DNA from: Planctomycetota bacterium
GTDB lineage: Bacteria; Planctomycetota; GCA-002687715; DRQF01
Direction: 5' to 3'
NCBI GenBank assembly: GCA_024275615.1
Contig: JAJRYU010000124.1
Location: 1 to 11,010 of the forward strand
DNA: 11,010 nt
Part shown: positions 5,529-11,010 of the stretch, piece after piece
Layout: each line of letters opens with the position of its first letter
Position numbering within the stretch: the first letter of the stretch is position 1
Program-made: the position numbers and the translations under genes
Notes under the pieces: model-generated
What the model saw: only the letters and a program-made list of their open reading frames with translations
Told to the model about the DNA's origin: nothing
The model's database searches: none

Positions 5529-7946
5529 ATGACGAGCCCAGAACAAAGCGGCGATCGATCCGCCGAGGCGTCGGAATGGACCACTCTGGCCGGTTTTGGC
5601 ATTTGCACGACCTACTTGATCTTCTTGGTTGCGACACACCTCCGAGAAGGAGGTGCCGCCATGACCCTTCCCCACGAAAACGCTCTGCTAGACATGGCTC
5701 TGATTCCAGCCCGTTCCTTGGGACTGGCGGGCGCCTATCTCTTGGCCAGCTGTTTTTGTGGCCTGTTTCTTTTGTTGTGGATGAAAAAGAAACTGCAGCA
5801 GTTACCCAGGCGAGCAATCGGCCTACCGCTCTTGATACTTGCCTTGTCCAGCCTCGTCGCACTCATCGAAGGAGGAAGCTCCGTTTGGGGTGGGCTCTTT
5901 GGCGAAATGCTCCGTGACGGATACGAGATGTACCTGCCCCGTTCCTTGGCTTACCTCTTGGCCATAGGTTTGGTCTTTTTTGGCATGTTCATGGCGAGAG
6001 ATTGGTTCTTCTTTGATGAATTGCGGCGGTTTGTGACCAACCAACCCGCGGCCCCTGCCTTCGCCGTCGGCATGGGCGACGAAACTCCCGAGGTCCAGGA
6101 AAACGAACTTAAGACAATGACGAAGAAGGGAAGAGTCGAAAGACAATCGACCGCTCCGAGCTTTGAGCTTGGTGCCCCCATTTCACTGGACGCGACGGCG
6201 GAGCTCATGGAGATGGGCTCTGAAATCGCCACGCTTGGTACGGGAAAATCTGTGGTCGACGATTTGGGGCCGATGGCAACGGACCACAGCGTTGTCATCC
6301 CTCAGCCGACCTCCGATGCCGAGGCCCTGGAAAAGACAGACACGGATGAAATACCGATCCAAGTTCTCAGCGGCGAAAGCTCAGTCCCCACCGAGACTCA
6401 AATTGAGCAGGCAGCAGTGATAAGCGAGGCCGCGCTCCCACTCATTGAGGAAGATGAGGAATTGAGGTCTTTCCTCATCGATGACGATGACGATGACGAC
6501 GAGGATCCTCTGAATCCAGTCCCTCAACTCGATTGGTCGACCACCGTTTCTGAAGACAGTGACGTCGATCTGTTTGGCGTTATGACATCTGTCGAAGATG
6601 CGGCGGAACTAGACCATGCCGAAGAAGACGACTTGGAAGAATCTCTGACTTCCTCTGACTCTGATGACAAGAACAACGAAGACTTTCCTCAAGACCTTGC
6701 GACGGATCTTGATGACGACGAGTTCAATCTCGCTGCTGATGACCTTCTGGACGATGACGAACTCATCGACGCAGAAGAGTTGGAAGAGCAAGAATTCGAT
6801 GACGAGGAAGAATTAGAATTCGAAGAAGACGAGAATGCTCTTGAAGAAGAAGAAACAACCCTCGAAATTGAAACAGAAGACGATGAGTATGACGACGAAT
6901 TAGAAGAGGAAGAGGAAGAACTCTTCGAACAAGAATACGAAGAAGATGAAGAGGACGACGAGGAGTCGGACGAACTTGAATTGGAAGAAGAGGCCACCCT
7001 CTCAGAAGATGAGTTCGAGGACGAAGAATATTCAGAGACTCAAGACGAGACCCTTGCGCAAGATCCACCGGAGTTCGGCGTAGACACACAGGCTCTTCTC
7101 GATGCCGACCTGGATGACTTGTTCGAAGAAGACGAGAATCCAGTCTACGCCGTTGAAGACTACGCTAACAAACAGGTTGAGGCAGAAGACCGTGTCGTCG
7201 GTCTGGATGAAGTCAACTATGAGACTTCGCCACCAGTTTCTTTCGATGAGGACGAAATTGAGCAACTGGATGGCGACCTTGTTGATGAACCAGAAGAAGT
7301 TGAAATCCAGCATTTGCTCTTTGAAGATGATGGCGAATCTGCCCATTGGGAGATGTTGGCACCTACCTTGGATGGTGTCACCGCAACTGAGTCAGCGAGC
7401 TTGCCAGAGGAAGAAGAAGCCCCCTCAAATGATGACATTCCCGAAGCATCTGAGTTAGAGCGCTATGGGAAGTCCCCTGCTGTCTCTGAAGCCAAAGAAA
7501 AGGAATCCCAGGTTGCCCTTCCTGCGCGGGCATCGGTTGACGACGACGATTGGGCTCCTTGGGGTGAAGACTCGACCCCTCCCCGCCCGGCTTTTCAAGA
7601 TGTTGCAGAAAACACAACAGTCGCGGCTTCAGAGATTGAAGTTCCACAAGAAGCAAGAGGTGTCGATGACGACATCGACTGGATTGATGAAGAGATTGAG
7701 GAAACTGAACCGGTGGCCGAAGGAGCAGATTTGGCGATCAATGCCGAAATTGAGGAAACCGATCAAGAAATCACGTCGAAAGAAGGCACAAATATCCAGG
7801 TTCTTGAGGAAGATTCTGCGGATGAGAGTGAGGTGGATCCCGGTTCTTTACACCCCGAATTCGACCTTGACGACGAAGAAGAATTCCTGCCCACGGAATC
7901 TGAACCCAATTTGGAAAAGACATCAGAGCCCGAAACCCCGTTGTAA
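5529..7946 (+). CDS. Motorless FtsK-like membrane protein with giant acidic linker
   Basis: This encodes 805 residues with a good ribosome-binding site (GAGGAG, 5515-5520), 32 bases after ftsK. Four hydrophobic segments (about 19-38, 64-85, 97-113, 139-156) match the number and spacing of the FtsK membrane domain. After the third segment, both proteins show GG..G, then a long helix ending in A.D.F (GGLFGEML...ARDWFFFDEL here; GGVAGDQC...ATDRFLIDL in FtsK). From about residue 280 on, the protein is dominated by Asp and Glu, with the densest block at about 358-538, and is probably disordered. No Walker A, Walker B or other motor segment is present. The frame stops at TAA 7944-7946 but stays open beyond it and ends in a gamma domain. 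I infer an FtsK paralogue that lost its motor. It could act as a membrane-tethered partner of FtsK, or be a decaying gene; the function is unknown. Confidence 0.75.
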   Translation: MTSPEQSGDRSAEASEWTTLAGFGICTTYLIFLVATHLREGGAAMTLPHENALLDMALIPARSLGLAGAYLLASCFCGLFLLLWMKKKLQQLPRRAIGLPLLILALSSLVALIEGGSSVWGGLFGEMLRDGYEMYLPRSLAYLLAIGLVFFGMFMARDWFFFDELRRFVTNQPAAPAFAVGMGDETPEVQENELKTMTKKGRVERQSTAPSFELGAPISLDATAELMEMGSEIATLGTGKSVVDDLGPMATDHSVVIPQPTSDAEALEKTDTDEIPIQVLSGESSVPTETQIEQAAVISEAALPLIEEDEELRSFLIDDDDDDDEDPLNPVPQLDWSTTVSEDSDVDLFGVMTSVEDAAELDHAEEDDLEESLTSSDSDDKNNEDFPQDLATDLDDDEFNLAADDLLDDDELIDAEELEEQEFDDEEELEFEEDENALEEEETTLEIETEDDEYDDELEEEEEELFEQEYEEDEEDDEESDELELEEEATLSEDEFEDEEYSETQDETLAQDPPEFGVDTQALLDADLDDLFEEDENPVYAVEDYANKQVEAEDRVVGLDEVNYETSPPVSFDEDEIEQLDGDLVDEPEEVEIQHLLFEDDGESAHWEMLAPTLDGVTATESASLPEEEEAPSNDDIPEASELERYGKSPAVSEAKEKESQVALPARASVDDDDWAPWGEDSTPPRPAFQDVAENTTVAASEIEVPQEARGVDDDIDWIDEEIEETEPVAEGADLAINAEIEETDQEITSKEGTNIQVLEEDSADESEVDPGSLHPEFDLDDEEEFLPTESEPNLEKTSEPETPL
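6480..6497 (+). repeat. Short tandem repeat GATGAC x3 inside the acidic linker
   Basis: GATGAC occurs three times in a row, followed by GACGAG, and encodes an uninterrupted Asp run ending in Glu (about residues 318-325 of the FtsK-like protein). It is a simple-sequence tract of the kind that can expand or contract by slippage in units of two codons without breaking the frame. That would be a plausible way for such an acidic linker to grow. Confidence 0.5.
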
Positions 7947-7951
7947 TCCCA

Positions 7952-7975
7952 GGTTCTGGAAGAATCCCAAGAACC
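7952..7975 (+). other. Small hairpin just downstream of the in-frame TAA
   Basis: GGTTCT (7952-7957) and AGAACC (7970-7975) are perfectly complementary around a 12-base loop. Two further G-C pairs are possible inside (GG 7958-7959 with CC), with a small bulge. The hairpin begins 5 bases after the stop at 7944-7946. Downstream structures of this kind can favour stop-codon readthrough in some viral and cellular genes, but a stem this short is also easily found by chance, and it has no T run to act as a terminator. Confidence 0.25.
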
Positions 7976-8036
7976 AGAGGAGTTTCCTCGGCCTCTTCAG
8001 GTCCAAGCAGGTGCCCTTGAATCTCCCTTTGAGGCC

Positions 8037-8252
8037 TTGGCAGCGGAATTCTACCACAACGCTGTGAGCCTCTGTTTGGAGCACGACAGTTGTCGAATCT
8101 CTTTCTTGCAACGAAATCTGAGCATAGACTTTGCCCAAGCCGCCGCCGTTATTGAACGCATGGAAGCAGAAGGCCTCGTTGGGCCCTACTCTGGCAGCGG
8201 AAGTCACGAGATTCTCGTCAATTACGAAGATTGGCGAACTGGCAGGATGTAG
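8037..8252 (+). CDS. Detached FtsK gamma (winged-helix) domain, in-frame continuation of the upstream gene
   Basis: The frame of the 5529 gene stays open after its TAA, from 7947 to TAG at 8250-8252. The first 30 codons are linker-like (VLEESQEPEEFPRP). The last 70 residues align with the gamma domain of the neighbouring FtsK: Y..AV, then S.LQR.L, then AA......M...G.VG...GS...E, and an EDW near the C-terminus in both. In the recognition helix, GYTRAAR of FtsK is replaced by DFAQAAA, so both arginines are gone. The only start available in this part ahead of the domain is a TTG at 8037, with a GAGG just 2 bases away, which is too close. Independent translation therefore looks unlikely. I read it as the C-terminus of one gene spanning 5529-8252, interrupted by a stop, rather than a true small gene. 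Confidence 0.5.
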   Translation: MAAEFYHNAVSLCLEHDSCRISFLQRNLSIDFAQAAAVIERMEAEGLVGPYSGSGSHEILVNYEDWRTGRM

Positions 8253-8258
8253 TCGACG

Positions 8259-9593
8259 TTGAGAAACCGCAGGATCTCACTGATAAGCTTGGGCTGTCCC
8301 AAGAACTTGGTTGACTCGGAGAGCATTGTGTCAGACTTGCTGACTCACAACGCTCAAATGGTCGCCGACCCGGCCGACGCTGAAGTTGTGGTCATCAACA
8401 CCTGCGGTTTCTTGGGGTCCGCTCGCGATGAATCCCTTAAGACCATCAAGGAAGCTGCAAAGCTGAAACAGTCAGGCTTGAAGGCCCTCTTTGTTACCGG
8501 CTGCATGGTTGGCAACTATCGCGACCAGCTCCTTGCCGAAGTACCCGAGGTCGATCGCCTCATAAACTTCGCAGAATACAAGCGCATAAACGAATACGTC
8601 GACGAGTACCTCCCGCCGGCAGAAATCAGCACCCCCGGATTCGTAACCCCAGGCAGGTTCATTCAAGCCCGGCTTACCCCCGCCCACTTTTCATATTTGA
8701 AGATCGCTGAAGGGTGCAACCACACCTGCAGTTTCTGCGTCATCCCAAAAATCCGTGGCCGCTTGATGAGCCTGCCCATGGAAGAACTGATAGAGAAGGC
8801 TCGGCGACTTGGGCAAATGGGCACCAAGGAAATCAATGTCGTCGCCCAAGATTCAACGATGTACGGCGTTGATCTCTATGGCCGCTTCAGAATCACGGAT
8901 CTCCTCAAGGGACTTGAAGGAGTTGATGGCATTTCATGGATCAGGTTGCTCTATGCCTATCCCACGGAAGTGTCTGATGAATTGACCGAGCTCTTGGCCA
9001 ACGGGAAGAAAGTTCTGCCTTACATCGACGTTCCTCTGCAGCACAGTTCTAACCACATGTTGGAATTAATGCGCCGTAAGACAAGAGAAGATGATGTCGA
9101 AGTCATGATCGAAAAACTGAGGTCAAATGGTCGTGACATCACTTTGCGCACGACCATGATCGTCGGCTTTCCCGGAGAGACTGAGGCCGATTTTGAACAT
9201 CTCATGGCTTTCGTCAAACGTCATCGTTTCGATAGGCTTGGTGCATTCACCTATTCTCCGGAACATGGCAGCCCAGCATTTGATCTCCCCAACGCCGTGC
9301 CAGAAGAGGTCAAAGCGGAAAGGCTCGACCGCTTGATGACCCTGCAACAAGAAATTTCCAAATCGCGCAATCAACGATTCCTTGGCCAAGACATTGAAGT
9401 CCTTGTTGAAGATCCTGGGGAAGGCATGGAAACCGCGATTGGTCGCAGCCAAGCTGATGCACCAGAAATCGATGGCAGAGTTTTCTTGCGTGGTCCCAAT
9501 CTCAAGGCGGGGGACATCGTCAAGGTCAAGATAGAACGCGCTGAAGCATACGATCTGCACGGCCATGTGAGTGGAGCAAGTCGCCTGTGCTGA
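8259..9593 (+). CDS. rimO: Ribosomal protein S12 methylthiotransferase RimO
   Basis: This encodes 444 residues, the usual RimO length. The enzyme is a radical SAM protein with two iron-sulfur clusters that adds a methylthio group to a conserved aspartate of ribosomal protein S12. The N-terminal UPF0004 domain has its three cluster cysteines: C13 in SLGCPKNLVDSE (a RimO signature, differing from MiaB), C49 in NTCGF, and C82 in TGCM. The radical SAM motif CNHTCSFCVIP supplies C153, C157 and C160. PYIDVPLQHSS, MIVGFPGETE and FTYSPEHGSPA follow, and a C-terminal TRAM domain (about 380-440) should bind the substrate. The start is TTG at 8259, forced by the in-frame TAG at 8250-8252 and the need to include residue C13. 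GGCAGGA (8241-8247) may be its ribosome-binding site. Confidence 0.96.
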   Translation: MRNRRISLISLGCPKNLVDSESIVSDLLTHNAQMVADPADAEVVVINTCGFLGSARDESLKTIKEAAKLKQSGLKALFVTGCMVGNYRDQLLAEVPEVDRLINFAEYKRINEYVDEYLPPAEISTPGFVTPGRFIQARLTPAHFSYLKIAEGCNHTCSFCVIPKIRGRLMSLPMEELIEKARRLGQMGTKEINVVAQDSTMYGVDLYGRFRITDLLKGLEGVDGISWIRLLYAYPTEVSDELTELLANGKKVLPYIDVPLQHSSNHMLELMRRKTREDDVEVMIEKLRSNGRDITLRTTMIVGFPGETEADFEHLMAFVKRHRFDRLGAFTYSPEHGSPAFDLPNAVPEEVKAERLDRLMTLQQEISKSRNQRFLGQDIEVLVEDPGEGMETAIGRSQADAPEIDGRVFLRGPNLKAGDIVKVKIERAEAYDLHGHVSGASRLC

Positions 9594-10195
9594 TCCCCAA
9601 GTTTAATCTCGCCAACCGTGTGACACTTGTGCGTCTCCTACTGGCCATGGTCTGCTTCGCTTTCTTGCTCTTGATCCAGGAAGACTTCTACGTCAGCTCT
9701 TGGCGAAACACGGCTGCGTGGCTCGCCGAGTTTTTCTTCATTGCCGCCACGGCCAGTGACGCACTGGATGGATATATTGCCCGACGCGACAACACTGTGA
9801 CGGCCTTCGGTCGGATCGCCGATCCTTTTGTCGACAAAGTCATCGTTTGCAGTTGTTTGGTTTTTTTGGCCTCAATTCCAGACACAACGGAATATTTACA
9901 CCCATGGATGGTTGTTGTTGTCCTCTTTCGTGAGTTCTTGGTGAATGGAATTCGAGGATACATGGAGAGTCAAGGGATCGATTTCGGCGCCGAAATGGCT
10001 GGCAAGATCAAGATGGTCGTACAGAGTTTGGCCATCGGCTGGCTAATCGGTGTCATTGCCACCCAACCCTCTCCCCCTGCTTGGATCCACTATTCGAGCC
10101 ATGTCTTGGTCTGGACGACTGTGATCCTCACTCTCTATTCCGGCGGGCTTTATGTCGTTAAGGCCTCTCAACATCTTGGGGCGAAGGACATTTAG
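9587..10195 (+). CDS. pgsA: CDP-diacylglycerol--glycerol-3-phosphate 3-phosphatidyltransferase
   Basis: This encodes 202 residues of an integral membrane CDP-alcohol phosphatidyltransferase. It would make phosphatidylglycerol phosphate from CDP-diacylglycerol and glycerol-3-phosphate at the inner membrane. The family motif D..DG..AR........G...D...D is complete: D58, D61-G62, A65-R66, G75, D79, D83. The N-terminal NLANRVTLVRLLL is typical of PgsA, and several further hydrophobic segments follow. The assignment to PgsA rather than a phosphatidylserine or cardiolipin synthase of the same family is supported by the adjacent pgpA. The start is GTG at 9587, overlapping the rimO stop by 7 bases, with GGAG at 9573-9576 as a well-placed ribosome-binding site. 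Confidence 0.92.
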   Translation: MLIPKFNLANRVTLVRLLLAMVCFAFLLLIQEDFYVSSWRNTAAWLAEFFFIAATASDALDGYIARRDNTVTAFGRIADPFVDKVIVCSCLVFLASIPDTTEYLHPWMVVVVLFREFLVNGIRGYMESQGIDFGAEMAGKIKMVVQSLAIGWLIGVIATQPSPPAWIHYSSHVLVWTTVILTLYSGGLYVVKASQHLGAKDI

Positions 10196-10219
10196 CCCTC
10201 GCCCCCCGCAGGCATGGTC

Positions 10220-10224
10220 AGGAG
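10220..10224 (+). promoter_or_regulatory. Ribosome-binding site that decides the pgpA start
   Basis: AGGAG lies 10 bases before the ATG at 10235. The upstream in-frame ATG at 10214 has only a GCAGG one base away, too close to work well, so 10235 is preferred. Confidence 0.5.
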
Positions 10225-10234
10225 TCAACAATCT

Positions 10235-10681
10235 ATGACCCGTTTCTTAGGCACGATGTTCGGCTCCGGCAACTCGCCGATCATGCCTGGAACTTGCGGA
10301 TCCATGGTTGCCCTGTTCATCGTCGCGTTTATTCCCGATCCCTGGTATTCCCCTGTCGTCGGCTTTCTCGCCATCTTCGCCACTTTGACCGGGCCACCCC
10401 TGGCCCGGCGATTCATGGCCCAGACCGGAGGCAAAGACCCCCAAGACTTCGTCTATGACGAGGCTGCTGGGCTCTGGATTGCCGTTTGGCGGCCAATGGC
10501 CCCGGGCCCCGTGGCCTTGCTCTTGGGGTTTCTCCTCTTTCGTATGTTCGATATGTGGAAACCCGGTCCGATTCGGAGGGTCGAAAAGTGGACGCGGGGA
10601 TACGGCGTCGTCTATGATGATGTCCTTGCGGGAATCCTTGCTCTGATTCTGAGCTGGGGCGTTCAGTCAATTCTTCCTTAG
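10235..10681 (+). CDS. pgpA: Phosphatidylglycerophosphatase A
   Basis: This encodes 148 residues from the ATG at 10235. The membrane enzyme removes the phosphate from phosphatidylglycerol phosphate, the product of PgsA, to give phosphatidylglycerol. The PgpA family motifs are in order: FGSGNSPIMPGTCGS (9-23), FVYDEAAGLW (72-81), FRMFDMWKPGPI (102-113) and YDDVLAGILA (127-136). The aspartates and glutamate of these motifs are those expected to bind the metal and act in catalysis. Hydrophobic segments separate the motifs, giving the usual multi-span layout. The ATG at 10214 would add seven residues with no family counterpart. The gap of 39 bases after pgsA and the sequential reactions argue for co-expression. 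Confidence 0.95.
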   Translation: MTRFLGTMFGSGNSPIMPGTCGSMVALFIVAFIPDPWYSPVVGFLAIFATLTGPPLARRFMAQTGGKDPQDFVYDEAAGLWIAVWRPMAPGPVALLLGFLLFRMFDMWKPGPIRRVEKWTRGYGVVYDDVLAGILALILSWGVQSILP

Positions 10682-10693
10682 GCAGAGAGCATC

Positions 10694-11010
10694 ATGCCAA
10701 GACGTCAAAATCGAGCTGGCCATGGCCCCAGAGCCAAAGGCAAGGAAATTCACCGGCCGCACCCGAATCGCGGCATGGGTCTTGGCCTTAAATTCGCCAT
10801 ACCCGTCAGTGTCATCATTACGCTTCTACTCCTTGCACTGGGGTTCTCGCTTTATGCTTCTTCAGAAGAAGCCCTTGGTGCCCAAGTCAATAGTGCTGGC
10901 GTCTTCGCCGCCACAACCCTCGCTGCTCCGGATTGGCACAACAAAGATAACGTTGCACGCCTCCAGTATCTGTTGACTGACAACGTTGAAGAGGTCGCTA
11001 TTTATGAAAA
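10694..11010 (+). CDS. Membrane-anchored protein, N-terminal part, possible sensor or signalling protein (partial)
   Basis: The frame opens with ATG at 10694, 12 bases after the pgpA stop, and runs off the window without a stop (105 full codons visible). The first 30 residues are basic and hydrophilic (MPRRQNRAGHGPRAKG..., many Arg, His and Gly). One strong hydrophobic segment follows at about 33-54 (FAIPVSVIITLLLLALGFSLY). After it comes a probably extracytoplasmic stretch with EEALGAQVNSAGVFAATTLA and NVEEVAIYE. This layout (short cytoplasmic tail, one TM helix, then a helix running into an alpha/beta sensor) resembles the start of HAMP-containing histidine kinases, PP2C-type phosphatases or chemoreceptors. 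No catalytic domain is in view, so the family cannot be settled. The ribosome-binding site is weak. Confidence 0.7.
   Translation, partial: MPRRQNRAGHGPRAKGKEIHRPHPNRGMGLGLKFAIPVSVIITLLLLALGFSLYASSEEALGAQVNSAGVFAATTLAAPDWHNKDNVARLQYLLTDNVEEVAIYE

Noticed and set aside
5521..5532. Three-codon mini frame (ATG AAA TCA TGA) overlapping the start of the FtsK-like gene
   Set aside because: Its ATG directly abuts the GAGGAG, leaving no spacing for initiation, whereas the ATG at 5529 is ideally placed. Most likely chance.
6689..6997. Antisense open frame encoding a very serine-rich protein, and similar serine-rich antisense frames at 3354-4016
   Set aside because: These are the complements of Asp/Glu codon runs (GAA, GAG and GAC read as TTC, CTC and GTC, or TCT, TCC and TCG, on the other strand). 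Low-complexity mirrors of the acidic linkers, with no domain and no ribosome-binding site.
7465..8067. Plus-strand 200-residue frame overlapping the end of the acidic gene, rich in Arg, Lys and Pro
   Set aside because: It is the shifted frame of the acidic linker, with composition explained by the frame offset. It has no recognisable domain and crosses the TAA only because it is out of frame with the real gene.
7944..8252. Altered genetic code with TAA read as an amino acid
   Set aside because: rpoZ ends at TAA at the expected place, and other genes end cleanly at TGA and TAG, so there is no general reassignment.

Overview
This is a compact, single-strand run of housekeeping genes. Every gene reads on the + strand, most junctions are overlaps or gaps under 45 bases, and there is no sign of mobile DNA, tRNA, rRNA or CRISPR. 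The gene set is bacterial. Base composition looks moderate (about half G+C), and most genes end in TGA, with TAA and TAG also used, so there is no hint of an altered code. The chain yicC-gmk-rpoZ-coaC-coaB, the omega subunit carrying a 'LIQKR..EL.RGA..LV' signature, and coaC and coaB as separate genes remind me of the PVC group (Planctomycetes/Lentisphaerae) or a related candidate phylum. That is a recollection-based guess of low confidence; a phylogeny would be needed.

Layout. 1-149: the tail of a YicC-family gene, overlapping gmk (guanylate kinase, 146-718) by an ATGA junction. rpoZ (RNA polymerase omega) follows at 751-1095. A 12-bp stem-loop sits between rpoZ and coaC. coaC (1177-1716) and coaB (1713-2339), coupled by another ATGA overlap, encode the two middle steps of coenzyme A synthesis. 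dut (2380-2877) encodes dUTPase. A 132-base gap leads to ftsK (3010-5496), a four-TM DNA translocase with a lysine-rich then acidic linker, a motor and a gamma domain.

The centre of interest is 5529-8252. Directly after ftsK lies a second reading frame with an FtsK-type four-TM N-terminal domain, a roughly 650-residue and extremely acidic linker, and no ATPase motor. An in-frame TAA (7944-7946) ends it. The same frame then continues past the stop, and its last 70 residues are a recognisable FtsK gamma (winged-helix) domain whose DNA-recognition helix has lost both arginines of its neighbour's. It looks like a motorless FtsK paralogue, either recently broken, split into two pieces, or carrying a sequence error.

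The right part holds rimO (8259-9593, TTG start), pgsA (9587-10195, GTG start, 7-base overlap) and pgpA (10235-10681). The last two are the consecutive committed steps of phosphatidylglycerol synthesis. The window ends inside a membrane-anchored gene (10694 onward) whose visible part looks like the N-terminus of a sensor-type protein. The gene cluster therefore joins nucleotide metabolism, transcription, CoA synthesis, chromosome segregation, ribosome modification and phospholipid synthesis in what may be one or a few long transcripts.
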